A DNA stretch of 64,000 nucleotides from an uncultured Devosia sp. (GTDB lineage Bacteria > Pseudomonadota > Alphaproteobacteria > Rhizobiales > Devosiaceae). The DNA is taken from contig NZ_CAMLHM010000012.1 in NCBI RefSeq assembly GCF_946479885.1, forward strand, positions 17,680-81,679. The letters are read 5' to 3'. The stretch's first letter is position 1; every line of letters starts with the position of its first letter. The notes below the pieces were generated by a model. That model had not been told where the DNA came from and did no database searches. It worked only from the letters and a program-made list of their open reading frames with translations. A program made the translations under genes and the position numbers. Below, in pieces: positions 16,895 through 26,042 of the stretch.

Positions 16895-18124
16895 ATGCCA
16901 GCACGCCCGCACCGGACCCGATCCGCCACGCGCTTCGCCACCAGCCTCGCCATCGGGCTGGTCTGGTTTGGCAGCGCGCAGGCGGCCGACCCTTACTTGC
17001 TGGGGGTTTCCGACAAGCTCAGCATCAAGGTCGTGCAATGGAAAGCCGCCGATTCCACATTTGAGGAATGGACGGCGCTGACCGGCGAATATGTTGTCGG
17101 CGCCGACGGCAACGTCAATTTCCCCATGGTCGGCCCGACCGAGGGCGCCGGCAAGACCAGTGCCGACCTGGCCGTGGCGCTTGGCGGCGCGTTGCAACAG
17201 ACGCTTGGCCTCAGCACCGCGCCGACCGTCACCGTGGAAGTGGCCGCCTATGGCCCGATCTATGTGTCCGGCGATGTCGGTGCGCCCGGGGAATATCCGT
17301 TTGCGCCCAACCTCACGGTGGTCAAGGCCCTGGCTTTGGCGGGTGGCGAGCGGCGCAGCGCCGAGGCGACTGCCCGACCGGAGAAGGAAATCCTGACGAC
17401 ATCGGGCGCGCTCGACGTCCTCAAGGACGAATACCGGCGGCTTCTGGTGCGCCGGGCCCGGCTCGATGCCGAGCTGGCCGGCCAGGACCAGATCGCGATT
17501 CCTCCCGAACTCGAAGGCGCCGACGGCCTCGACGCGCTGGTCGCGGCCGAGACGGCAATCCTCTCAGCGCAGCGGCGTCAGGCCGAGGCGCAGTCGACGT
17601 CGCTGACCGACCAGGTCGCCCTCCTCAACAGCCAGATCGAGGCCTTTGGCCAAAAGCAGACCGGCACCGAGGCGCAGTTGGTCACCGCGCGCGAGCAGCT
17701 CGACAAGATCACGGCCCTGTCCGATGACGGCCTGGCGCTGGCGTCCCGGGTCGCATCGCTCCAGACCAATGTTTCGGACCTCGAATCCCGCTTGCTCGAT
17801 ACGCAGACCACCACACTGCAAGCGCAGCAGGACATTGCCGCCGCCCAGCGCGAGCAAGCGACATTGACCGACCAGCGCATCTCGGACCTGACGCTCGAGC
17901 GCCAGACGGTGGATGGGCAGATCGGCGCCCTCCAGCTCAAGATCGCCACCCAGCAGGGGCTGGTTCAGGAGGCGGCGCTCTACACCGGCGTTGCCGTGCC
18001 AGGCAGCTCGGCCCCGTCCTACAGCTACGTCGTCGTCCGCGACGGCGAGGAAATCCCGGCCGATCTCACCACCCCGCTGGAAGCAGGCGACGTCGTTGTC
18101 GCAAAGCTGGAGCTCGCACCATGA
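16895..18124 (+). CDS. exoF: Exopolysaccharide export protein, ExoF/Wza-type (Poly_export + SLBB, coiled coil)
   Basis: A signal peptide (cut near GSAQAA) precedes a polysaccharide-export domain (LGVSDKLSIKVVQW ... VVGADGNVNFPMVGPTEGAGKT) and an SLBB-like segment (VYVSGDVGAPGEYPF-type). A C-terminal region of about 200 residues is Gln/Glu/Leu-rich and coiled-coil. This matches rhizobial ExoF, a periplasmic/outer-membrane partner of ExoP and ExoQ in succinoglycan export, rather than the shorter octameric Wza lipoprotein; no lipobox Cys is present. It is the first gene of a three-gene operon, overlapping the GH16 gene as ATGA. Confidence 0.85.
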   Translation: MPARPHRTRSATRFATSLAIGLVWFGSAQAADPYLLGVSDKLSIKVVQWKAADSTFEEWTALTGEYVVGADGNVNFPMVGPTEGAGKTSADLAVALGGALQQTLGLSTAPTVTVEVAAYGPIYVSGDVGAPGEYPFAPNLTVVKALALAGGERRSAEATARPEKEILTTSGALDVLKDEYRRLLVRRARLDAELAGQDQIAIPPELEGADGLDALVAAETAILSAQRRQAEAQSTSLTDQVALLNSQIEAFGQKQTGTEAQLVTAREQLDKITALSDDGLALASRVASLQTNVSDLESRLLDTQTTTLQAQQDIAAAQREQATLTDQRISDLTLERQTVDGQIGALQLKIATQQGLVQEAALYTGVAVPGSSAPSYSYVVVRDGEEIPADLTTPLEAGDVVVAKLELAP

Positions 18125-18930
18125 CCGTCAACAGCCCCCCTCGCCTGCCGAGCCTGATGCTGCCGCTGCTCCTGGGATGCCTCGCGTGCTCCACGCCAGC
18201 TTTGGCCCAGGAACCGGCATTCCGCGACGACTTCAACCAGCTCGACCAGGCGCGCTGGTATGTTTCGGATGGCTGGAGCAATGGCAGCCACCAGAATTGC
18301 ACCTGGTCGACCGACCAGGTGAAGGCCACCGGCGGCATGCTGCACGTCGGCTTCGCCCCGGTTCCCAAGGGCGACCGCCAGTATCGCTGCGGCGAAATCC
18401 AGACCCGCAAGGCCTATGGCTACGGCACGTTCGAGGGCCGTTTCAAGACACCCGCCGGTTCGGGGCTCAACGCCGCCTTTTTCACCTTTATCGGACCGCA
18501 GCAGAACAAGCCGCATGACGAGATCGATTTCGAAGTGCTGGTCCGCGATACCGGCCATGTCGAGACGACCACGTTCGTGAACGGCAAGAGCGGCGACGGC
18601 ACCACGGGCGCCGGGCAGTCGCACCCCCTGCCCCAGGCGTCGGACGCTGATTTCATCACCTATGCGTTTACCTGGGAGCCCGATCGGCTGCGCTTCTATG
18701 TGGATGGCGAGCTGGTCCGCACCATGGACAATCCCGCGACCATTCCGAGCAACCCCCAGCGCATCTTCTTCAGCCTCTGGGGCTCCGACACGCTTGTCGA
18801 CTGGATGGGCGCCTTTGCGCCCGTCACCACCCCCATCGCCATGGACGTGGACTGGGTGGCCTACACGCCCCTCGGGGCCGAATGCGCTTTCGACGAATCT
18901 ATCCTGTGCCAAGACAACGAGGACAATTGA
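18121..18930 (+). CDS. Secreted glycoside hydrolase family 16 endoglycanase (ExoK-like)
   Basis: After a signal peptide (LLLGCLACSTPALAQ) comes a GH16 jelly-roll domain with the catalytic EIDFE motif (nucleophile and acid/base Glu), preceded by TFEGRFKTPAGSGLNAAFF and followed by YAFTWEPDRLRFYVDGELV, the usual order. In Sinorhizobium the GH16 enzyme ExoK cuts nascent succinoglycan to control chain length; position inside the cluster suggests the same job. The 269-residue length matches ExoK. Two Cys near the C-terminus may pair. Overlaps both neighbours by 1-4 bases. Confidence 0.87.
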   Translation: MTVNSPPRLPSLMLPLLLGCLACSTPALAQEPAFRDDFNQLDQARWYVSDGWSNGSHQNCTWSTDQVKATGGMLHVGFAPVPKGDRQYRCGEIQTRKAYGYGTFEGRFKTPAGSGLNAAFFTFIGPQQNKPHDEIDFEVLVRDTGHVETTTFVNGKSGDGTTGAGQSHPLPQASDADFITYAFTWEPDRLRFYVDGELVRTMDNPATIPSNPQRIFFSLWGSDTLVDWMGAFAPVTTPIAMDVDWVAYTPLGAECAFDESILCQDNEDN

Positions 18931-19823
18931 TGAAACTGGTGTTCTTTCGCGGCAAGGTGCCGAATTTCGGGGATGAGCTGAACCTCTATGTCTGGCCGGC
19001 CCTGTTGCCGGCAGGCTTCCTTGACGAGGACGAGGATGAGCTGTTCGTCGGCATCGGCTCGATCATCGGTGATCATCTCCCGGCCCATGCCCGCAAGTAT
19101 GTCATGGGTTCGGGCTATGCCGGCTACATGGGACTGCCCGATGTGCATGACGGCAGCTGGGACATCCGCTTTGTGCGCGGCCCCAACACCGCCAAGACCC
19201 TCGGCATAGACCCCAGCCTGTCGATCGGCGACAGCGCCATCCTGCTGCGCGCCATGGACCTACCCGCAGCCGATGAACGCGTCGGCGTCGCCTTCATGCC
19301 GCACTACGAAAGCCTCGAGCGCGGCAACTGGGCCGAAGCCTGCCGACTGGCCGGCATCACGCTCATCGACGCCACCGAGCCGGTGGAAAAGGTGCTCAGC
19401 CAGATTGCCGGGGCCCGGCTGCTCATCACCGAGGCCATGCATGGCGCGATCGTCGCGGACGCCCTGCGCACGCCCTGGATTGGCGCGCGCCCCATCTATG
19501 GCGGGCACCACAAGAAATGGCTCGACTGGGCCGGCGCCCTTGATGTCGACGTACGGCTCAACACGCTCAAGCCGACCAGCGTGCTCGAACACTATATCGG
19601 CCGCACCGGTCGTGGTGGCAGCCTGGGCAAGGTCGGCCGTTTCAGTGCCTCGCCCTGGGCCGGCATTCCGAATCGCATCTTTACCGAGCAGGCGGCGCGG
19701 CATCTCGATGCCATGTCGAAGCTCGAGCCTCAGCTGAGTGACGACGCGGCTATCCGTGATGTTACCGATCGTGCCCTGTCGGCCGTCGATGGCTTTGTCC
19801 GGAGCCGTGTAGCGGCGGCCTAG
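18930..19823 (+). CDS. Polysaccharide pyruvyltransferase (ExoV-like)
   Basis: The 297-residue protein starts MKLVFFRGKVPNFGDELN and shows VGIGSIIGDHLP and LLITEAMHGAIVADALRTPWI, the conserved ends of the PS_pyruv_trans domain. The family transfers pyruvate from PEP to form ketals on terminal sugars, giving acidic polysaccharide. ExoV does this to the terminal glucose of succinoglycan. ATG at 18930 shares one base with the GH16 stop (TGATGA). The end overlaps the convergent flippase gene by four bases. Confidence 0.86.
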   Translation: MKLVFFRGKVPNFGDELNLYVWPALLPAGFLDEDEDELFVGIGSIIGDHLPAHARKYVMGSGYAGYMGLPDVHDGSWDIRFVRGPNTAKTLGIDPSLSIGDSAILLRAMDLPAADERVGVAFMPHYESLERGNWAEACRLAGITLIDATEPVEKVLSQIAGARLLITEAMHGAIVADALRTPWIGARPIYGGHHKKWLDWAGALDVDVRLNTLKPTSVLEHYIGRTGRGGSLGKVGRFSASPWAGIPNRIFTEQAARHLDAMSKLEPQLSDDAAIRDVTDRALSAVDGFVRSRVAAA

Positions 19824-21295
19824 CGCCGCCGCCGGACGAAGCCCACCAGCGTTGTGAGACGCCTGACACCAAGCAGCAAAATGACGGCGCCGTAGCTTAT
19901 CGCTGCGGCGCCTATTGTTGCGCCCAGCCGGACCAGTGGATCGGCCGACGCCAGCTCATACTGCACCAGCCAGCCGCACCCGCCCATGACCAGCGTCGCT
20001 GCCACGGGCAGCGCAAACGACCCCAGATACGACCACACCGAAATGCCGAGCAGCCGCACCACCATATGCAGCGTGGGCAACCAGATGAGCAGGTTCAGGA
20101 TCACCAGCGACGTGGTCAGCGCCACGACGCCCCAGCCTGAAAACAGGAAGATATAGAGGACCGTGACGGCCTGCTTGCCCAGGATGTAGTAGAACCACAA
20201 ATCGGCCTGGCCCTGGCTGCGGATCAACGACGATTGCAGCGTCCCCACGGCGGTCAGCAGCCCCAGGACGCAGAAAGCCTGTACCACAGGAACCGCCGAA
20301 ACCCAGCTATCGCCAAAGGCGAAGGGGATAAGATCGCCGGCGATCAGCGCCAGCCCCGCAAAAACCGGGAAAGCCACAACCGACGAGGCGAACGTGCCCA
20401 GCAGGTATGCATCGCGCAGCTTGGCGGGTTCCCGCTGCATCGACGACAGCAGGGAATAAGATACCAGGTTCAGCGCGCCCGAGATGAGATCGGTCAGGAT
20501 CTGGAAGATGCGGCGGGCAAAGCTGTAGATGCCCAGCCATGCCGGCCCCATCAGGGCGCCAATGAGCAGCTGGTCGAGGTTGATGGTGGTGATGAAATGG
20601 TTGCCGGTCGAGAACAGGCCGAACGCCCGCAATTCACGCAGCGCCCCCCGGTCGAACTGTAGCCCCGGCCGCCAGCGCGCCCCGGCCATGGCGCCTATAC
20701 AGGCCGCGATCGACCCAGCCAGCTGCGAAAATGCCAGCGCCCAGAGCCCGAAGCCGGCCCAGAGCAGGCCGAGACAGGCAATCGCGGCGACCGCCGATGC
20801 CGCGGTCGTTCGCAGGGCCAGCATCTTGAACGACATGGTGCGCACGATCAGTGCATTGGGCACCGCGGCTGCCATGTCGAAAATGACGCGCGCCGCCACC
20901 AGCGGCAGCAGCATCGTCAGCAGCGGTTGGCGCGAGGCGGCCGCGAAGACAGGGGCCAGGGCGCAGAGCGCGGCAAAGATCGCAAGGGCCGCACCCAGGC
21001 AAAGCCAGAACACCGTGTCGAGATGGGCCGGCGACACCTTCTCGCGCTGGATCAGTGCCTCGCGAAAGCCGGCCGGAGCAATGGCGACGCCGACGCTGGC
21101 GATGCTCACCGCAAAGGCGACGATGCCGAATTCAGCCGGCGACAGCACCCGCGAGCTGGCCAGGAACACCAGAAAGCCCAGCGCGGCCGGCACGAAGCTG
21201 CTGACCAGCGACCAGAGCGTCCCCTTGATGGCCGCGGAGGCGCGACCAGAGGTGAGGTGATCGCGGCGGGCCCCTGCTTCAGTCGACAGGGTCAT
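19820..21295 (-). CDS. Polysaccharide flippase (Wzx/ExoT-type, MOP superfamily)
   Basis: This 491-residue protein has about 12-14 membrane helices, opening with the family pattern GTLWSLVSSFVPAALGFLVFLASSRVLSPAEFGIVAFA and continuing through paired helices to the end. Such proteins flip lipid-linked repeat units across the inner membrane. The last gene of the leftward operon exoY - small gene - GT - exoQ - GT - flippase, it is coupled to the upstream glycosyltransferase by an ATGA overlap at 21292-21295. Confidence 0.86.
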   Translation of the reverse strand: MTLSTEAGARRDHLTSGRASAAIKGTLWSLVSSFVPAALGFLVFLASSRVLSPAEFGIVAFAVSIASVGVAIAPAGFREALIQREKVSPAHLDTVFWLCLGAALAIFAALCALAPVFAAASRQPLLTMLLPLVAARVIFDMAAAVPNALIVRTMSFKMLALRTTAASAVAAIACLGLLWAGFGLWALAFSQLAGSIAACIGAMAGARWRPGLQFDRGALRELRAFGLFSTGNHFITTINLDQLLIGALMGPAWLGIYSFARRIFQILTDLISGALNLVSYSLLSSMQREPAKLRDAYLLGTFASSVVAFPVFAGLALIAGDLIPFAFGDSWVSAVPVVQAFCVLGLLTAVGTLQSSLIRSQGQADLWFYYILGKQAVTVLYIFLFSGWGVVALTTSLVILNLLIWLPTLHMVVRLLGISVWSYLGSFALPVAATLVMGGCGWLVQYELASADPLVRLGATIGAAAISYGAVILLLGVRRLTTLVGFVRRRR

Positions 21296-22299
21296 GCGCG
21301 ACCAACTGCCGACCGCTGGCCGTCGCGCGATGCGACAAAGCGGTCGAATTCCGGCGTCAGCCGTCCGAGGGTGCGGATCATCACCCCCCTGCCCCGCAGG
21401 CGCAGCGCCTCGAGCGCCGGCACATGGCCACTGAGCTGCTGGGCGATCAGGGCCTTGCCGACATGCTCAGCCCGCACCCCAACCGGGGCGCTGAAACGCG
21501 GATTGGTCATGAAGGCGGCGCGGTGCTCGGCGCTGCTCTCGTTCCAGACCTTCTGGCGCAAGGCCTGCACCGCCCGCTTGAGATCCAGCTCACGTCGCAG
21601 ATAACCGGCGGCAAGCTCGGCATTGCGCGTGGTTTGCTCCGCATTCTCCGCCCAGACCGCCAGCGGCTCCATGGCTACATAGACCGGCTCGGTAATGGAA
21701 TAGGTGCGCAGATACTCCTGCAGCGTGGCCGTGCAGGCATAGCCGATCTCCAGCGGCGAGCGCGCCCGCACCGACCAGAACAGGCCACCATTGGAGACGC
21801 CAATTCCCGCCAGCAAGGCCAGCCGGAACTCATCGGCAGCGTAGAGGCCATCGGTGAACAGGTCGTCGAGCACGCCCATCGTGCCGACACTGGCCGCTGC
21901 CGTGCCGCTGGCGTGTTCGATCAGCTGGTTGCGCAACACGATCTCCACGCCCTCCCGGCGCGCCAGAGCGATGTTCGCCGCGCAGAAGTCGGGCAGGATG
22001 AAATTGTCATCCTCGACCACACAAAAGAACTCGGCGCCGTCCGGATTGTCGGCGCTAAAGCAGTGGTCGATATTGCGCGAGGCAAAGAGCTGCGGCTTGT
22101 TGGCGGTGTAGCGGATGCGCACATCGCCAAGCTCGGCCACCACGAAACGTGCCGCTTCGGAGGGATCGTCGTCATAGACATCGCAAATCCAGTGCGGCGA
22201 GGTCTGCGCGATCATCGACTGCAGCGCACGGCGCAGCGCCTCGGGGCGCTTATAGGTTGGCGTACGGAAGTGAACGAGGCCGGGCTGGTGCTGCGACAT
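21292..22299 (-). CDS. Glycosyltransferase, GT-A fold (family 2-like)
   Basis: The 335-residue soluble protein begins with HFRTPTYKRPEALRRALQSM, a family-2 nucleotide-binding start. An acidic VVEDDNFILPDF segment stands where the DxD motif falls. The C-terminal 150 residues are helical and unlike the common family-2 enzymes. It presumably adds one sugar of the exopolysaccharide unit; donor and linkage are unknown. Its first 50 bases overlap the 3' end of the exoQ-like gene, an unusually long overlap for this cluster. Confidence 0.75.
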   Translation of the reverse strand: MSQHQPGLVHFRTPTYKRPEALRRALQSMIAQTSPHWICDVYDDDPSEAARFVVAELGDVRIRYTANKPQLFASRNIDHCFSADNPDGAEFFCVVEDDNFILPDFCAANIALARREGVEIVLRNQLIEHASGTAAASVGTMGVLDDLFTDGLYAADEFRLALLAGIGVSNGGLFWSVRARSPLEIGYACTATLQEYLRTYSITEPVYVAMEPLAVWAENAEQTTRNAELAAGYLRRELDLKRAVQALRQKVWNESSAEHRAAFMTNPRFSAPVGVRAEHVGKALIAQQLSGHVPALEALRLRGRGVMIRTLGRLTPEFDRFVASRDGQRSAVGRA

Positions 22300-23542
22300 G
22301 GCTCAAAACTCCTCTGGAACGGGGCCGCCGCGGCATGGCGGCGGTCTGCCTGCGCAGGGCAATGAGCCCCGCCGCGGCATAAATCAGGGTGGCAACGCCC
22401 ATGATCGAGCGGATGGAAAATTCGAAGAACACCTCCACCTCGATGAAGCTGCGCAGGATCATCAGCGTCTGCAGCGACAGCAGCAGCGCATTGGGCGCAT
22501 TGGGGCGGGCGAAGGTGTAGATGCCCATGAGGATCGCGCCGCCATACATGATGGCGATCTGCAGACCCAGGCCGACGAGGCCGATCTCGACGGCGTTGGA
22601 AATGTAGGTGTTGTGGAAGTTGAACCCGGCGCCCGAGGGCACGTCGAACATGGCCCATAGCTCTTCGGCGGGCGCAAAACCGAGGACCCAGAATGCCCTG
22701 TAGCCAAGACCTTGCAGCGGTCGCTCGGCGATATAGCTGAGGCCCGTGGCCCAGAGGTCCGTGCGGCCGGTCAGCGTCGCGTCCTTGCCTGAACCCTCGA
22801 GAATTCCGGCGAGCAGCGCGTCCCCGGTGGTGACGACGAGCAGCGCCATGGCGGCGCCGACGATCACAAGCACGGCGAACATGAAGAGTTTCTGGGTGGC
22901 CGTCAGGCGCACGGACAGGATGCTCAACAGCACGATGGCGGCACAGGGCGCCACCATCAGGCTGGCGCCCGCCGACTGCGCCAGCACCAGCAGCGGCGGC
23001 GAGGCCGCCACCCCGGCCAGCCCCGCCAGTCGCAGCAGCCAATGTGACCGGTTATCCGCCGCCACGGCGATGGCGATGAGCGCGAACACCGCGATATGGG
23101 CAGCAAAGGCGTTCTTGCTGCCAAAGACGCCGAGCCAGGCGCCGCCTGTGCCGGTGCGGCCAAACAGGATGCTGGCGATGACGCCGATGCCATAGACGAG
23201 GAACATCAGGCGCATCAGCGAGGTCGTCGACAGGCGCCCGGTCATGACGATCGCCACGACGAACGTGAGGGCCAGCTGCGCGCCATAGCGCAGGGAATTG
23301 GCCGGATATTGCGACCACAGCGCCGTCAGCAGGCAATAGGCCGGCAGCAGCAGCACGAACCACCAGCGGCGGACGCTATCGATACTGGCCGGCACATTGC
23401 TGGCAATGAGCAGCCCACTGCAGCCCATGAAGGTCAGCGCGGCCAGTGGGCCGAACATGGCATTGAGCACCAGGGCGGCAAACGCCCCAAAGATCAGGAG
23501 ATAGGCCATGTCCACGGTCACGCGGGGCGGCAGGGAAGTCAT
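22250..23542 (-). CDS. Exopolysaccharide polymerase, O-antigen-ligase family (ExoQ-type)
   Basis: The 430-residue membrane protein has about ten helices and a large periplasmic loop with TLTGRTDLWATGLSYIAERPLQGLGYRAFW. The loop ends in FNFHNTYISNAVEIGLVGL; the TGR..W and HNxYL-type motifs are those of Wzy_C/O-antigen ligase proteins. ExoQ polymerises succinoglycan repeat units in the periplasm with ExoP. A Pro/Arg-rich tail follows the last helix. The start at 23542 overlaps the upstream glycosyltransferase as ATGA. Confidence 0.86.
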   Translation of the reverse strand: MTSLPPRVTVDMAYLLIFGAFAALVLNAMFGPLAALTFMGCSGLLIASNVPASIDSVRRWWFVLLLPAYCLLTALWSQYPANSLRYGAQLALTFVVAIVMTGRLSTTSLMRLMFLVYGIGVIASILFGRTGTGGAWLGVFGSKNAFAAHIAVFALIAIAVAADNRSHWLLRLAGLAGVAASPPLLVLAQSAGASLMVAPCAAIVLLSILSVRLTATQKLFMFAVLVIVGAAMALLVVTTGDALLAGILEGSGKDATLTGRTDLWATGLSYIAERPLQGLGYRAFWVLGFAPAEELWAMFDVPSGAGFNFHNTYISNAVEIGLVGLGLQIAIMYGGAILMGIYTFARPNAPNALLLSLQTLMILRSFIEVEVFFEFSIRSIMGVATLIYAAAGLIALRRQTAAMPRRPRSRGVLSHVAAPARPRSLPYANL

Positions 23543-24744
23543 GACGCCTCCCGCGTGGCGCCGGCATCGGCCAGCATGACCTCGGGGATGAAGCCGGCGG
23601 CATAGCGACCCGCCGGGTCAAGGGCCACGCAGCGCGTTCCGGCATAGGCGGCCAGCTCGCGCCAGACGTCGCGCGGGCGCGGCGCGGACCAATCGACCAG
23701 GTGCGGCGGCACATAGTCCGGTACGACCCTATTGGCGCCCGACCCGCCCTGCCCGCTCAAAACCAGCGGTTCGCTCCGGGCGGTACTGGCCTCGTCGCCA
23801 CGGTCCGGACGCAGCCTACCCTCAAGGAGCGAGATCCAAAGGCGCCGAAGATGGCCGGGCTGTTCCACCAGCAGACCGATCGCCTGCCCGAGCCGGCGGC
23901 CCTTTATGCTCGATACCAGCTCTTCGTAGGACAGACCCTGCCGCAAGGCCGCCAGCCTGGCGGCGAGTGCAACGGTCAGTTCCTTCGACAGCGGCGGGCT
24001 TGCGGCGACAAAGGCGCGTTGCCGCTCCACCATCGCCTTCATGTCACGCACCGACAGGCGATGCGAAATCGAGGCAGAATGCCGCCGATAGAGATAGAGC
24101 GGCTCGGGCACGACCACCATGCGGGCATTTTCGAGCAGCAGCCGCAGCACGAAATCATAGTCTTCGCCGATCCGCAGGGCCTCGTCATAGCGGGTCTTGC
24201 CAAGGCGCTCGGCGCGGATCATCGGCTTGAGGTAGCCCAGCGAGGGCGAACCGTTGAGCCCCGCCAGGACCCACTGCACGGGCGAGACGAAAAAACTGGC
24301 CGGCGCGTCCGCACCCAGCATCAAACGGGGCGGGCTGCCGTCCTCGTGGAACAGTAGCAGGTCGTCGGCGACGATATCGGCATCATGGCGCGCGGCCACC
24401 GACAGCAGCCGCTCGAAGCGCTCGGGGTGAATGATATCGTCGGAGTCCACGATGGCAATCCACCGGCCACGTGCCAGGTCGAGCGCCCGATTCCGGCAAT
24501 GGGCCGGGCCCCGATTGGCCTCGGCCGACGCCAGGCGAATGCGGGGATCCTCGGCCATCAAGGCTCGCACCAGCGCGGGGCTGTTGTCGCGCGAGGCATC
24601 GTCGCTGACGATCACTTCAATGTCGGCCACCGTCTGACCAAGCACGGACCGAAGGGCGGGCACAATTCGCCCGCCAGCCTCGAAGTTGGCCATGATGACC
24701 GAGATGAGCGGCTTGCTCGTCTCGCGCTGATGTGGTGACTGCAT
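23539..24744 (-). CDS. Glycosyltransferase family 2 (ExoO/ExoU-like)
   Basis: The 401-residue enzyme has the GT2 core: ISVIMANFEAGGRIVPALRSV, VIVSDDASRDNSPALV, then IAIVDSDDIIHPERF with the metal-binding DSDD. A GEDYDFVLRLL motif supplies the catalytic Asp region. The C-terminal extension of about 150 residues has no clear motif. ExoO, ExoU and ExoW of succinoglycan synthesis share this layout, so it likely adds a glucose or similar sugar; which one cannot be told. It ends in an ATGA overlap with exoQ. Confidence 0.83.
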   Translation of the reverse strand: MQSPHQRETSKPLISVIMANFEAGGRIVPALRSVLGQTVADIEVIVSDDASRDNSPALVRALMAEDPRIRLASAEANRGPAHCRNRALDLARGRWIAIVDSDDIIHPERFERLLSVAARHDADIVADDLLLFHEDGSPPRLMLGADAPASFFVSPVQWVLAGLNGSPSLGYLKPMIRAERLGKTRYDEALRIGEDYDFVLRLLLENARMVVVPEPLYLYRRHSASISHRLSVRDMKAMVERQRAFVAASPPLSKELTVALAARLAALRQGLSYEELVSSIKGRRLGQAIGLLVEQPGHLRRLWISLLEGRLRPDRGDEASTARSEPLVLSGQGGSGANRVVPDYVPPHLVDWSAPRPRDVWRELAAYAGTRCVALDPAGRYAAGFIPEVMLADAGATREAS

Positions 24745-24767
24745 CTGCCTGTCCAGTGCCGGTATCG

Positions 24768-25148
24768 CTAAGCGACGCTCTCGCCCGGCTCGGCGCTGGG
24801 TGCGAGGGTGCGATCCACCTGCCCCAGCAAGTCCTCGAGCCGCTGGATCTGGATGTCGAGCTGGGCCATGCGCTGCCGGGCGCGCGCGCCGCTTTGCTCA
24901 GCCGACCCGATGGCGCGTTCGTCAAGCGGATCGCGCCGGCCATACTCGGCGGAGTTGTCCATCAGCGTGGCGGCCTGGGCGTAGTAGAAATTCATGCGTT
25001 GCCCGAGGCCGTCACGCTCGCGGCGCGCATCGGCCAGCGCCATGGCGATGGCATTGCTGATCGTGCCGAAGCGCGCCTCATCGGTTTCGGCATCCCGACC
25101 GGGATTACGCGACCGAAAGGCACGGGGACGAATTGAAAACATGGCCAT
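24768..25148 (-). CDS. Unknown 126-residue helical protein in the exoY operon
   Basis: Located 11 bases after exoY and 23 bases before the next glycosyltransferase, all in one direction. The product is cytosolic, without signal or membrane segment, and mostly predicted helix: ARFGTISNAIAMALADARRE, RMNFYYAQAATLMDN, and a C-terminal coiled coil RMAQLDIQIQRLEDLL. I recognise no family. ATG at 25148 is favoured because AGGGAG lies exactly six bases upstream; ATGs at 25154 and 25142 are poorly spaced. By position it may act in exopolysaccharide assembly or its control. Confidence 0.7.
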   Translation of the reverse strand: MAMFSIRPRAFRSRNPGRDAETDEARFGTISNAIAMALADARRERDGLGQRMNFYYAQAATLMDNSAEYGRRDPLDERAIGSAEQSGARARQRMAQLDIQIQRLEDLLGQVDRTLAPSAEPGESVA

Positions 25149-25159
25149 GGTCATCTCCC

Positions 25160-25831
25160 TCAGCGGCTGCCGGTGCGCATGACAACGACCTTGACGGTCT
25201 TGATCAGGATGACGAAATCGCCCAGGAACGACCATTCGCGGACATAGCGGCTGTCGAGCTGGACACGCTGGTCGTAGTCGACATCGCTGCGGCCACTCAC
25301 CTGCCACAGGCCGGTAATGCCCGGACGAACCGCCGCGTAATGCTCGATCTGCTCGGCATAACGGACCACTTCATCCTGCACGATCGGCCGCGGCCCGACC
25401 AGGCTCATCTCGCCGCGAATGACGTTGATCAGCTGGGGCAGTTCGTCGAGGCTGGTGACTCGCAGGAAGCGGCCCAGCGGCGTGATGCGCGGATCGTCGC
25501 GCAGCTTCTGTGTCGCGTCCCATTCGGCACGCGCCTGGGGGAACATTTCCAGGTGCCTTTGCAGGGCCTCCTTGGAATTGACTACCATCGAGCGGAACTT
25601 GAGGCATTTGAAGCGCTTGCCGTTCTGGCCAATGCGTTCATGCGAGAACAGCACGGGCCCGCGATCGGTGGAGAACATGATCACGGCAATGAAGAACATG
25701 GCCGGCAGGGCAAATATCAGCATGAGCGTGGCCGCGCTGATATCGAACGCGCGCTTGGCGCCAGTGCCGCGCCGGGCGCCGAATTTTGAATCGAGGTCTG
25801 ATGAACCGACTTCAGCATTGGTGATCGACAT
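25160..25831 (-). CDS. exoY: Undecaprenyl-phosphate sugar phosphotransferase (ExoY-type, initiating enzyme)
   Basis: The 223-residue bacterial sugar transferase begins with one hydrophobic helix (AFDISAATLMLIFALPAMFF), then shows GPVLFSHERIGQNGKRFKCLKFRSM and DPRITPLGRFLRVTSLDELPQL. INVIRGEMSLVGPRP and YAAVRPGITGLWQVSGR complete the full family set. It moves galactose- or glucose-1-phosphate onto undecaprenyl phosphate, starting each repeat unit; ExoY is the succinoglycan version. ATG at 25831 has GAGAGA well spaced upstream. First gene of the six-gene leftward operon. Confidence 0.92.
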   Translation of the reverse strand: MSITNAEVGSSDLDSKFGARRGTGAKRAFDISAATLMLIFALPAMFFIAVIMFSTDRGPVLFSHERIGQNGKRFKCLKFRSMVVNSKEALQRHLEMFPQARAEWDATQKLRDDPRITPLGRFLRVTSLDELPQLINVIRGEMSLVGPRPIVQDEVVRYAEQIEHYAAVRPGITGLWQVSGRSDVDYDQRVQLDSRYVREWSFLGDFVILIKTVKVVVMRTGSR

Positions 25832-26042
25832 GATGTTCTCTCGCGAAGTTTGAAGCCTTGATATCGGCGGCTCAGATCGATTCCGCGCATGGGACATCGT
25901 TCGCGAAAGCGCATGCGCCACGCGGGATCCCAACCCGTCAAACTCTCTGATCTATCCCCCCGAAACTTCTGCCGGGGTTCGCCGCATTCGGACGAAACGT
26001 CTCCGTGGCCGGATTGCGCATCGCCATGGACAGGAGGCAAAC
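25832..26042. other. exoY upstream region
   Basis: No gene is supported in these 211 bases. They must carry the promoter of the exoY operon. TTGATATCGGC and other modestly AT-rich pieces are present, but I find no confident promoter or operator. Confidence 0.4.
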
